From assembly GCA_009760855.2 (NCBI GenBank), contig WPIO01000068.1, positions 312,501 to 376,500 on the forward strand: DNA of 64,000 nucleotides. The letters are read 5' to 3'. This DNA comes from Cristatella mucedo (taxonomy: Eukaryota; Bryozoa; Phylactolaemata; Cristatellidae). Below the pieces are notes generated by a model that had not been told where the DNA came from, ran no database searches, and worked only from the letters and a program-made list of their open reading frames with translations. Positions 21,600-44,270 of this stretch are shown one piece after another (the stretch's first letter is position 1; each line of letters begins with the position of its first letter). A program made the position numbers and the translations under genes.

Positions 21600-22434
21600 A
21601 TCTTGGCCTATCGGTTAAGTGATCGCACTTCACAACTCTGGAGGCGGGCTGGAATTCAGCACGGGTAACTTTGTCGCGCGCAGCAATCTTCCGAAATCGG
21701 TAGCTCTTCACCCCGGACAACCGCTCGGGCCCCCGCCCCGCCCTTTCTGCCCGCCGCGCTCAGCTGTAGCCGAGAAAGTGCGCAGCACGATTATGCGCTC
21801 ATCAAAAGGATGCCTCTCCATGCGCCAGGATCGGAGACCCGGGCTAAGCGGCCCGATCCACGAGCGCGGCGCGTGTCCGGCTAGAGCCAACGGCAACCCC
21901 GCCCCCTCGAATTACTCAGCGGAGCGTGCGTGCATCCGGTTGGCTGTCGTAGCGTTGCGGAGCGCCACGCTCAGCTGCAGCTCAGTTGCGACTCGCCCGC
22001 CAATGGCCTTGGGGAGCTGCTGCGACCCGTACGGAAGGCTGAACGTCAGCAAAGTAGGTGCTCGCCAGGCGCCCGGTCGCTCTTCGCCGCGCTAGCGACC
22101 GTGAGGGTCATAGGTCCGAGATACCGTTGTCCGGGAGCCGGCACTCTCCTAGGCCGGTCGCTGTCACGCGGTTCGCGCGTGCCCCGGCCGCCGCAAACTT
22201 CGCACCTCCGACGGCGCAGCAGCAGCAGCAGCAGCAGCCGCCGCGTCGCCGTCAGTCGGACCACTAGCAGTTGGAACACGTAAGCGCGTAACCTTTCAAC
22301 CTTATCTCGCTGTACTTGTGCCGGCGGTATAAATGCGCTCAACAGCCGCTCGCCGTCCGAGTCTGGCACAACTCGGCACCTTCGCTCGCCTTCCGACGTA
22401 CGTGAGCGGTCGCGTCGGCTGGTGATTCGTGCAG
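21600..22434 (+). promoter_or_regulatory. PEMT: PEMT promoter and 5' UTR region
   Basis: GC- and CpG-rich DNA leads into the first PEMT exon. A TATA-like element TATAAAT lies at 22328-22334 in a GCGGTATAAATGCGC context, about 100 nt before the ATG, which would put transcription start near 22355-22365. A (CAG)7 run lies at 22217-22237. The region near 21602-21660 faintly resembles a tRNA-like SINE head. Frames on both strands here reflect GC richness. Confidence 0.55.
22328..22334 (+). promoter_or_regulatory. PEMT: TATA-like box of PEMT
   Basis: TATAAAT embedded in GC-rich sequence, 101 nt upstream of the start codon. Confidence 0.5.
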
Positions 22435-35196
<12,762 letters not shown>

Positions 35197-35850
35197 AAGA
35201 CGGGTTTTGTCTTTTGCCGTCCATCCCAGCTGATAGTTTGTGCCTCGTGGCCGCATCTTGTCCTGGTAGTTGGGCCGTGCGTTTGCCTCGAGAGAACGCT
35301 CAAATCTCTCCATGGCAAGTCGCCATTACTAATCAGCAGCCGTAGTAATACCGATATAGCCCAAGATTACTTGTCTTTTCTGAATTATCCCATCCCGGTT
35401 ATAATGTATTAGCTGCTGAATGAAGTATCTGCGAGTCCGGCAAACGTGCCAGAATTATAGTAGATGTCTTTGCTAGGATATGATCGTGCAACAGTGATAG
35501 CACGAGAGACTGACTAACGGACATATGCTCCGAACAAATTAGTTCAGTATGTACGTTGGCTGCTGGACGTTGCAATGTTGGATTATAGCCGCGTTGCTTT
35601 TTAGGCTAGTCAGGCGATGGGTTTTTGCAGGGATTCAGCTATTGATGAAAGAGTCTAAAAGAGTCAGATATTTTGTTACATTATTGTTACACTCGTATAC
35701 ATATGTTGAATTATTGTTGTTGGAGATACGCACGGTATGAATGAAGTAATGCATTTGCTGTGCTGTTCATTATTACAAAAGAAAATGTTACTGTGCTTCG
35801 TTCGCGAGTATAGCGATTGAGTTAATAAAAGTATGCTCAACAAGTTTTAG
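35197..35850 (+). other. PEMT: PEMT 3' UTR (predicted)
   Basis: No other gene signal. AATAAA at 35824-35829 is the first canonical hexamer downstream of the stop, giving a 3' UTR of about 640 nt. Confidence 0.55.
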
Positions 35851-36714
35851 AAGGCTTTCTGGGATCGTTGTAGCAGTCATTTCAAGATAAGCTAACATTT
35901 TTGTAGCTGGAGTGAAGCAGTTGAACATTTTTTACTCGATCGCCATTTTTTGAAATACAAAATGTATTGCCCGACCAACTCCCGAAAAGTCATCTGAAAA
36001 AGCAGCACTTAGTTTTGCTAGCTTTGCCAGTCCAGGCTTCGCTGGAAGCCTTTAGCCGGATAACGCTAACTTGGCTGGATAGCTGGATGAGCTTATGCCG
36101 TGTTTTAGTGCTTCTGAAGATACCATGCTACTGCCTACAAAACCGTAGCTGCTACCGAGCTGGCTCAAGTTATTCTTCCAGTTTTCCGGCCTTCAGTGCC
36201 AGGTGCAACTAACAAGTGCTGCCTGCATATTATCTTATTTCACATTGTATCGTATAAAAATCCCATGAACTGCGTTCTCTGCAGCTCGTGGGATTTTAGC
36301 CAGAAAAAGCAATGTGTATTGATTTTGAACAAGATCTAGTGTGCTGATTGTCAGGCTCACCAAGATTTTAAGCATAAGTCGAAAAATGAAATTGATGTAA
36401 AAAGTTGAATGTGAGAACGGTTAAAATGCTACTTAGCTTGCTGCCCCGAAAGTTAAGCTCTTTATACAGCAGCTGCCAGGATTTTTGACCGGAGGGGCAA
36501 GAACTGCAAACTTTTTCTATTGGGCAAGAACTGCAAGATATTTAAGTAGGTGGGGCTGGACCTGCAATTGATAAAAAATTATGGCGAAAAATCATAGTAT
36601 TTACTCGACGCGAACTCGGCGGTTACTCATTGAACGGTATTAAGACATAATTTCTTAGCTGCTGACGGGTCGCGAGCCTAGAAATAGGGGTGGAGTAGCT
36701 CACTGCTGCCCCAC
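35851..36714. other. Intergenic; hairpin and short repeats only
   Basis: Contains the hairpin at 36257-36297 and two copies of GGGCAAGAACTGCAA (about 36496 and 36520). A G run occurs at about 36717-36727. No gene recognised. Confidence 0.45.
36257..36297. repeat. 41-bp imperfect inverted repeat (hairpin)
   Basis: Arms AAAATCCCATGAACTGC and GCAGCTCGTGGGATTTT pair over 17 positions (15 Watson-Crick, one G-T, one mismatch) around a GTTCTCT loop. Too short for a typical pre-miRNA without flanking pairing. No second copy is seen in the window. Confidence 0.8.
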
Positions 36715-37111
36715 TGTGGGGGGGGGGAGGGCCAATGCTATTCCAAGGCAATCTTTTGAATCTGTATGTGAGGCAGATCTTCTTGATCTGCACAAAGACT
36801 CAAACGACAGCCTCGATAACTTCACTAATACAGTGAACATGACATTTAAGGGTGCCCTTGATGAGCACGCTCCCATAAATTCTGTCCGTGCGAAGAATTG
36901 TAGAGCTTCCTTTTAATTTATAGGAAACTTCAAAAGATGCCCCGTGCTAAGCGCAAGCTTGAACGCCGTTTTAAAAAAAAGTCATGGACTGATGAATGTC
37001 TAGTCAATTTCAAAGACTTCTTTCGCGTCTGCACCTGGAAGCTTCAGAAAAGCCCTGGCTTTTTTCTTTCAAAGACTGAAGTCAGATGCCAGTCGGACTC
37101 AAAACAGATTG

Positions 37112-37730
37112 ATAATAATAATAATGCACTTGATAAAGCTCCCTCAGAGAACTCAATTTATCTCTATGCACTTTACATTTGCTGCAAAGGGAAACGTGAT
37201 TGAACGGCGAGTAATATCATGCTTGTTAAACAACACGAATAACATGGTTAGGGGCGACATGCACAGGGTCAGCATGCAACTGTGGTTAGTGGCAGCATGC
37301 ACGGTGTCAGCACGCATAAGCACATGAAGGACGAATCACAGGGGCCCACTAAATGCTGTCCTAAATAGGTACGCTTTTAAGTTCTTTTTAAATGTGGTCA
37401 AGTCAGGGAATGTTCTGACACAGGTCGGGAGTGAGTTCCAGGCTTTTGGAGCATACGAACTAAATGCACGGTCTCCGAAGGATTTGAGGTTTGTACAAGG
37501 TATTGGTAGACTGTTGGATTCCAAAAAGCGGGTGGTATGATGCTTGGCCTGGTGGGCGAGTAGATCTGGGAAATAGGCTGGAGCCAAAGAATGGTGACCT
37601 AAAAGTGAGCGACAAAACCTTGAAGTCGATCTGTTACTTGACTGGTAGCCAGTGCAGGTAGGCGAGAAGTGGTGTAATGACACTCACGACAGATAAGCCT
37701 AGCTGCGGAGTTTTGCACGAGCTGTAATCG
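37112..37730 (-). mobile_element. LINE-A antisense insertion in LINE-B
   Basis: (AAT)n tail, hairpin, 3' UTR, then the C-terminal frame (LLAHQAKHHTTRFLESNSLP, AFSSYAPKAWNSLPTCVRTF, PDLTTFKKNLKAYLFRTAFS). 5'-truncated at the VQNSAAR region. Confidence 0.9.
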
Positions 37731-38417
37731 CAGGTCCCATCCACCAGAAGTCCCCTGTGTAGTCTCTCAAGGGTCCGTCTTTTGTCTCTTTTTGTTCTCC
37801 ATATATACTCAACCGCTGGGAAAAGAGATTCAGACTCGTGGAATGGGATGGACTAGAAAGCTTTGCTCTTCTAGTAGGTTATGCTGTTGTGCGGCCTTCA
37901 CCATTTGCTCGGAGTTTAGGTTTCGTCATTGATAGCTGCCTAAATTCTAAGGCCTCTTTAGGAAGACTGCTTCGACAGCTAGCCATCACGTCCTATCCCT
38001 AGCTAAGATATGGAACTTTCGTTCACGGTGGCTTGTAAAGAATTTAACTAGCTCTTGAGTTCATTTTCGGCTAGATTACTGCAATTCTCTTTTGGCTGGG
38101 CTACCAAAAAAGCCATTAGGCCACTGCAGCTGGCAGTGAATATGGCTGTAAGGCTAGTTTACAGATCTCGGAGGTGTGACCGTGTGTCTGCTGAAAGACC
38201 TTGGATGGCTGCAGGTTAATTAACGCATTCAGGGTATAAAGTTCTGACGCTGACCCACAAGGCCCCTACGGCTTGGGTCCTTCGTACCTAGCAGGACTGC
38301 TGCACCAGTTTCAGCCTTCTCGCGCCTTTAGGTCCTGTTTGGACAATAAGTTAGCCGTTCCATTACTCCGCTTAAAGGCTGCTGACGACAGAAGCCTTTG
38401 CTCCGAAGATCGTAGAC

Positions 38418-38607
38418 CAGCGGTTCTCAACCTGTGGGTCGTTCGACCCCCTTTGGGGGTCGAACGACCCTTTCACAGGGGTCGCCTAAGACCATCGGAA
38501 AAGGCGCGTTTTCATATTTCGCACACAATAATTTTATGGTTGGGGGTCGCCACAACATGAGAAACTGTATTAAAGGGTCGCGGCATTAGGAAGGTTGAGA
38601 ACCACTG
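38418..38607. mobile_element. SPIN-like hAT MITE, 190 bp
   Basis: The terminal inverted repeats CAGCGGTTCTCAACCT and AGGTTGAGAACCACTG (16 bp, one mismatch) are flanked by 8-bp duplications TCGTAGAC (38410-38417) and TCCTAGAC (38608-38615), diagnostic of hAT. Interior blocks TTTCACAGGGGTCGCCTAAG, GGTTGGGGGTCGCCACAACA and TTAAAGGGTCGCGGCATTAG match my memory of the SPIN (Space Invader) family, known for horizontal transfer among animals. A 16-bp perfect hairpin with a TTT loop lies at 38436-38470. It is non-autonomous and sits in a LINE-B 3' region whose intact form reads GATCCTAGACTGTG. Confidence 0.9.
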
Positions 38608-38887
38608 TCCTAGACTGTGAGACTCGCTTCAACAACTCTTACGCAACGACAACTACTTTCCTGCTGCTAACCACATCCATTCCAGCCATCCTGAGCTTCC
38701 TCCTCACTGCCTCTACTGCTCTCATGACTTAGCTATGATTCCCACTTTCTCTTCGTTGCGCGAGAGGAAGTCTGTTGGATACCGAATGCGTACCGAAAGC
38801 CGCTTAGGCTGTAAGTGCTCTATAAAAAGCTTTCCTGGGTAACATCCACATAGTCCTCGTGACTTAATGGAGTTACAGCCAGAGATA

Positions 38888-39724
38888 CAGCGGTACCTCG
38901 GCTTAGGAGTTCAATTCGTCCCGTTCCAGAGCTCGTAACTCAAATTACTCGTATCTCAAATCAATTTTCCCCATTGCAATGAATTGAAATGCTATTAATT
39001 CATTCCAAACCCGCCAAAAAAAGTACTACAATTTTTGTCGCGTGTTTTTTAATTAAAAAATGTACTTATAAATAGTGAATATTGTTTTTTAAAAAGTACA
39101 ATAGAATGTCTTGCAATAAACATGTTTTTTAATCCTAATGTACAGGAGTAACTTAGAGATAGGAAGACTTGTAGATGCTAATAAAGTTATGAGGAGAAAA
39201 GCTGAAATGAATATCTGAATTTTATTCGCCACTTTTTGCCCTTTTTGCCACACTTTCCTCGCTGTCAGTTTATTGGCTGGGCCTTTACGCGGACGCGCCG
39301 ATTGTAATCAGTTATGCGTTGATCTCTCACACGATGGTATTGCGCAAATAGAGTGCAGTGCGTACTTAGCTGTTCCTGCCGTAGTCGGGTTTAACGCCAT
39401 AGAATGGCGATCTTGTGCTTTCGAGCACCATGATGGCTCGCCCGAGTCTGTCTAGTAGCGAACCAACAGGCCTGTGCTTGGCGTCACGCCCGGCTCGTAG
39501 GGCAGCGTCTTGAAATGGAACGTCTTTTGCTGCCATACTCTTATTGGCCCGAGTAGCCACACGCAGTGTGATATTCGCTGCGGCAACTAGCGGTGGAGTA
39601 TCTGAAGCTGGCTCGTAACCCGAATTTTAGCTCGCAACTCAAAGCAAAAAATCGGCCGAGAGAGAGAGAGCTCGTATCTCGAAACATACGTATGTTGAAA
39701 CACTCGTAAGCCTAGGTACCACTT
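38888..39724. mobile_element. Mariner/Tc1-like non-autonomous element, 837 bp
   Basis: Ends CAGCGGTACCTCGGCTTA and, inverted, AAGTGGTACCTAGGCTTA: about 15/18 identical. TA at 38886-38887 and 39725-39726 is the expected target duplication. Subterminal repeats (GCTCGTAACTC, CTCGTATCTC) occur in both halves. The interior is AT-rich with no transposase frame. It interrupts the LINE-B 3' tail: GAGATACA on the left, a TACATA-type tail on the right. Confidence 0.75.
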
Positions 39725-39745
39725 TACATACATGCATACATACCT

Positions 39746-40084
39746 CCATAGAGCCATCTTCGAAAAAGCAAGTGTTGAGTCGCAACCTGTGACAACCATT
39801 AACAAATTTTCCAAGGTTTCTGTGCACGAAGTGGTCACCTTTAATTAAGTTAGTAAAAGAAAGCGTCACCCGATCACCCTTTACTAGGTCCTCTCTAATC
39901 TTCACTGGCGTTTAAACTAAGTCCTATAAACTAAGTCAGACTTGACATCCCTGGGTAAAGAGTTTGTAGTCTTTCAAATTGGCCATCTTTCAACTAATAT
40001 TTAAAACGCATGGATTGTATTTATAGTTCCAAAAAAGCTACCGCTTCTTTAACCCTTCTTCATTAATTTTCATAAATTCTCGAA
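39746..40084. other. No gene recognised
   Basis: No repeat or coding match. Confidence 0.4.
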
Positions 40085-40220
40085 AGGATTGTCGCTAACG
40101 CAATGCACCGCGATTAAGAACTATGAGCTTAGCCGCCGACCTAAAGTTATGTGCTATGAGCTTGACAACTTTGAAGAGAGAGCCATTTGAAATAGCCGCG
40201 ATTATCCGAGCCTTATGAGC

Positions 40221-40224
<4 letters not shown>
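40085..40224. repeat. Family D repeat, copy 1
   Basis: GCGATTAAGAACTATGAGCTT, then GAGCTTGACAACTTTGAAG and AATAGCCGCGATTATCCGAG and a CCTTATGAGCAGC end. The same order occurs at 56097 and 56641. Class unknown. Confidence 0.6.

Positions 40225-40305
<81 letters not shown>
40221..40305. repeat. (CT)n(AT)n microsatellite
   Basis: About 18 CT units, then about 23 AT units. Confidence 0.95.
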
Positions 40306-40307
<2 letters not shown>

Positions 40308-40324
40308 TTACTGAGAAAAAGATA

Positions 40325-41185
40325 TTTAACTGGTATATATTCATTAGCCGGTGTGCCCTGTCCTGCCGGGTCGAGCATGCTACCCGGGCCTCTCGGTTCA
40401 GGAACAGGCGCAGCACGGCTTCCGAGCCGGTAATGACGTTGGAGACGCGGTGCCGCTTTAATGCCGCCCTCTCCGCGCGTGGGATTCCGAGGTCGGCCCG
40501 GCAAGCTTCATTGTTTGGATACTAGCTGCCGAGAGCCCCGACCACGAAGGGCCTCATCACTGCCGCCCGGGCAACGGCTGCATATTTATCGGTCTTGTTC
40601 CGGGCCGCCATAATCGAAGCATCCTCGCTGCCGTCGAACGGCCCCATTAAATCCACAATTTCTAAATCCATGCCGCTGTCGGTGACCAGGTTCGGCTTGA
40701 GAGCCAGGCCACCGGCAAGCGGGAGGGTGCGGCCTGCCGACATGCAGTTGAGCGAGGTGGCCGGATGAGCTCCGATTAGGCTGCCCAGAACCAGGTTGTG
40801 TCTGGCCGTAATTGCATGCAGCATCGGCCGACAGTGGCTCAGCACGTGGCAAGCGGTCTATGTCTCGGGGCGGCATAGCGACAGCTGGTAACCGTCCCAT
40901 GGTATGCCTGACTGCTGGCAGCAGCCACTGGCAGCACGTCCAGGGGCGCTCGGTGCACGAACTACCAAGCCCGGAGCGACAGGCCACGGCCCATGGTCAG
41001 GAAGTGACTGTGGGTGGCGACTCTGTCCGTGGCCAGCGGTTGACTACGGCTGACCCTGCCCCGTGCATGCTGGACCACCCAAGCACGGACTTCCACGACC
41101 CTGGCGAACTCTCGCAGCTGCGTGATGGCATGACCCAGTGCTCGATGCCGTTAGGGTCGGGGGCGCAGCCAGCACTGCAGGGCCG
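40325..41185 (-). mobile_element. C-terminus of an endonuclease-type (RLE, R2-like) LINE
   Basis: On the minus strand the frame gives LCRPET, ACHVLSHC and ITARHN, the C-H-C zinc-knuckle block that precedes the restriction-like endonuclease in R2/R4/NeSL-type LINEs. LKPNLVTDSGMDLEIVD follows, where K/RPDx(12-14)E is expected and Asp is Asn here, then KTDKYAAVARA and FVVGALGS. A TAG replaces the usual Trp after GALGS, after which YPNNEACRADLGIP and VITGSEAVLRLFLNREAR continue to about 40330. Upstream (to 41185) is GC-rich decayed RT-thumb sequence. A pseudogene of a different LINE class from LINE-A and LINE-B. Confidence 0.8.
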
Positions 41186-42314
41186 GTCAGCAAATCATAC
41201 TTGTCTGATCGTGTTCAATCCGTGTCGTGTGGGGGTCAGGTCTCACACACGAGAAGGGTCACCTGTGGAGTCCCTCAAGGGTCTGTACTTGATCCCTTGC
41301 TGTTCTCCATTTATATGCAACCTCTGGGAAAAGTGATTAAGGCACATGGAATAGGATATCACTTCTATGCTGATGATACTCAGTCGTATTTGTCATTAAA
41401 TGATGATAAAACCGAACTGCTGCTCATAGGACACCCTAAGCGTGTGGCTGGATTAAAAGGCTTTGCTCTTCTAATAGGTGATGCTATTGTGCGACCATCA
41501 CCACGTGCTCGAAATTTCGGTGTCGTTTTCGACAGCTGCCTCAATTTTAAAAGCTTCATTCAGAAGTCTGCTTCTACAGCTAGCCATCACATCCGATCCC
41601 TATCCAAGACTAGGAGCTGTCTCCAACAGTGGCTTGTAAAGAATTTAACAAGCTCTCTAGTTCTGTCTCGTATTGATTATTGTAATTTCCTTTTGGCTGG
41701 GCTGCCAAAGAAAGCTATTAGCCCACTGCAGCTGGCTATGAATAAGGCTGCAGGGCTAGTCTTCAAGTCCCAGAGGTTTGAGCACGTGTCTCCATTGCTA
41801 TAAGAGTTAGGATGGATGCCGGTTGAGCAACGGATACAGAGCAAAGTTCTTACGCTGACCCACAAGGCCCGCCACCGCTTGGCTCCTTCGTACCTAGCTG
41901 AACTGCTGCATCAGTTTCAGCCTGTTCGCGCCCTGAGGTCCTGTGTGGACAATACATTAGGTGTTCCATTCCTCCGCTTAAAGACCATTGGCGACAGAAG
42001 CTTTAGCTCTGCAGATCCTAGACTGTGGAACTCGCTTCCACAATTCTTACGCAACGACAACTACTCTCCTACTGCCGACTATGGCACATCCTTTTCAGCA
42101 GTCCTGAGCTGCTACTTCTATGCTACTCACTACCTCAACTGCTCTCCTGACTCTGCAATGCTTCACACTTTCTCTTTGTTGCGTGAGACGAAGTCTGTTG
42201 ACTACCGAATGCGTACCGAAAGCCGCTTAGGCTGTGAGTGCGCTATACAAAACTCTCCTGCGTAACCTCCACATGATCCTTATGACTTTGTGGAGTTACA
42301 GACGGAGATACATT
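41186..42314 (+). mobile_element. LINE-B 3' half with RT motifs and intact C-terminus
   Basis: Encodes CGVPQGSVLDPLLFSIYMQP, then HFYADDTQSYLS (YADD at about 41367), the thumb region LVKNLTSSLVLSRIDYCNFL, a TAA at about 41802, VEQRIQSKVLTLTHKARHRL and the normal end NSPA at about 42265, followed by the 3' UTR ending GACGGAGATACATTA. YADDTQSYLS joins directly to LNDDKTELL, so about 45-50 residues present in LINE-A are missing. Confidence 0.92.
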
Positions 42315-42555
42315 ATAGCGAGAGGCGACAGGAGAGCCGCCTGAGGCACTTACGCTCGTCCGACCGCAGCAAGATCGGGCTGACGCTGTTGCCAGAGCAG
42401 AAGGCTTCTGGGCTCAGGTAACACGAACGCTCCTCATCAGACGACGGCGTGCCATCCAGGCTGGCTACTGCCCGCTCGAGTCTGTGACAGGCGACTTGAC
42501 GGACGCATGCATTAGGCGACAACAGTATGCGACAGGCTTGCGCAGCTCGCTGGAT
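42315..42555. other. Unidentified 240-bp segment between convergent LINE-B copies
   Basis: GC-rich with many GCGACAGG-type repeats (AGGCGACAGGAGA, ACAGGCGACTTGACGG, GTATGCGACAGGCTTGC). No protein match. It is bounded by the 3' ends of a + and a - LINE-B. Confidence 0.5.
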
Positions 42556-42963
42556 GTAATGTAATGTATCTCCGTCTGTAACTCCACAAAATCATAAAGA
42601 CTATGTGGGTGTTACGCAGGAGAGTTTTGTATTGCGCACTCACACCCTAAGCGGCTTTCGTTAAGCATTCGGTAGCCAAGAGACTTCGTCTCACGCAACA
42701 AAGAGAAAGTGGGAAGTATAGCAGAGTCAGGAGAGCAGTCGAGGTAGTGAGTAGCATGGAAGTAGCAGCCCAGGACCGCTCAAAAAGATGTGCCATAGTC
42801 GGCAGCAGAAGAGTAGTTGTCGTTGCGTAAGAATTATGGAAGCGAGCTCCACAGTCTAGGATCTGCAGAGCTAACGCTTCTGTCGCCAATTGTCTTTAAG
42901 CGGAGGAATGGGACAGCTAATTTATTGTCCACACAGGACCTGAGGGCGCGAACAGGCTGAATG
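42556..42963 (-). mobile_element. LINE-B 3' fragment
   Basis: (TGTAATG) end, 3' UTR and C-terminal frame up to ACAGGACCTGAGGGCGCGAA, then a sharp break at GAATGGAGGCGTTC: 5'-truncated. Confidence 0.92.
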
Positions 42964-43044
42964 GAGGCGTTCGTCCCGAAGCGGATCATACCAAGCCCGC
43001 TCGCAGAGCGAGGCGCAAATGGGACATGCGCCGATGCTAAGTTT

Positions 43045-43048
<4 letters not shown>

Positions 43049-43088
<40 letters not shown>

Positions 43089-43092
43089 GAAT

Positions 43093-43133
<41 letters not shown>
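43049..43133. repeat. (TA)n(AC)n(AT)n microsatellite
   Basis: TA at about 43049-43085, AC at 43093-43118, AT at 43117-43133. Confidence 0.93.
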
Positions 43134-43134
<1 letters not shown>

Positions 43135-43220
43135 GTGAACGAATAGCAAGCGGTATTTCGAGACAGATCAATTCCGTTTGTCATGTTTCCAGCTTCAGAT
43201 GTATACACATTTTATGAGTT

Positions 43221-43287
43221 AATAATAATAATAGTACACTTCATGAAGTGCCCTCAGAGAACTCAATCTCTTTCTAGGCGCTTAGTT
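43221..43287 (-). mobile_element. LINE-A tail-only insertion
   Basis: AATAATAATAATAG, then CCCTCAGAGAACTCAATCTC and TTTCTAGGCGCTTA: the terminal ~65 bp only. Confidence 0.8.
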
Positions 43288-43389
43288 TGAAGCACTGCCT
43301 GAATTAATGAAGGTCACGAGGAAATAATACTAGCAGCTTGTTAAGAAATTAACCTATCATGAATTGACAGCTAAATTTTAATTGGAATC

Positions 43390-44270
43390 CAAGCGACACT
43401 ATTCCACAGAAACTGCTCTCCTACGCGTGGTGACATTCTCAGCAGCAACAATGGTGTAATGCCGTTGCCTTGGTCCTTCTTGCTCTATCTGCTACGTTTG
43501 AGACTATTGACTACGATAACCTACTTGAACGATTGAGATCAACGATCGCTCTGACAGAAGAGGAACTGAAGCGCCCTAGACCATACTCGTCCGATCGCGC
43601 CTAATCGTCATATGGTGGTCACGTGTTATTCCTCCCACTCACCCCCCCCCCGACCAGTCACCATTGGAGTTCCATAGCGGTCCGTTCTCGTCTTTTGATT
43701 TTCTCCATTACACGGAGATTATCGGAAGAGTGACCATGGGATTGGCTATCGCTTCTATGTTGACGACACCCAGCTCTATTCGTCATTTGAACAATCGGAA
43801 TTCACTTCAGCGACTGAGAGAGCAAATGGTTGCCTTCGACGACATTCGATCCTGGATGTCGGCAAATTTCTTTTAACTTCAATGATAATAAATCTGAGCT
43901 TCTAATTATATGATACTAAAACCGGGCAGCAGAACTAAGATACTTTGATCTTCTAATTGATGATGCTTTAGTGCAACCGTCATCATGTGCTAGAAATGTA
44001 GGCGGCCTCTTTGATAACTGCTCGAAGTTTGAGACCTTTATTAACTTTTTTCCACAGATAGCCATCACGTTTGATACCTGATACCTACGTTTATACCTAG
44101 GATTGGAGACTGTCCACCTCTGTGGCTTGCTCAAAATATGTCTAGGCTGGACTACTATTGTAATTCAGTTTTGACTAAGCTACTGAAGAGTCATTAAGCC
44201 TATGTACCTAGTGAGGAATATAGATGCAAGGCTCGTCAACAAATCCCAGGTGTTCAGCCGTGTCTCTCAG
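43390..44270 (+). mobile_element. Old LINE-B-related RT relic
   Basis: Frame fragments STETALLRVV, ALVLLALSATFETIDYDNLL, VTIGVP, and GYRFYVDDTQLYSSFEQSEF (YVDD in place of YADD), then a decayed thumb region. Heavily frameshifted, with no recognisable 3' tail. Confidence 0.7.

Larger units (their letters stand above)
36715..39735 (+). mobile_element. LINE-B composite relic, with three younger insertions
   Basis: 36715-37080 encodes an EN-RT linker-type segment (LLDLHKDSNDSLDNFTNTV, FKGALDEHAPINSVR, RAKRKLERRFKKK). 37731-38417 continues with RT motif remnants (VSQGSVFCLFLFSIYTQPLG) and the C-terminal region. 38616-38886 is the ORF end and 3' UTR, with a tail at 39727-39745. It is interrupted by antisense LINE-A (37112-37730), a SPIN-like element (38418-38607) and a mariner-like element (38888-39724). 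The RT core between linker and GVPQG is missing. Confidence 0.75.

Noticed and set aside
21602-21660. tRNA-like SINE head (CTTGGCCTATCGGTTAAGTG)
   Set aside because: The A-box resembles SINE heads but no B-box or body follows. Mentioned only within the promoter entry.
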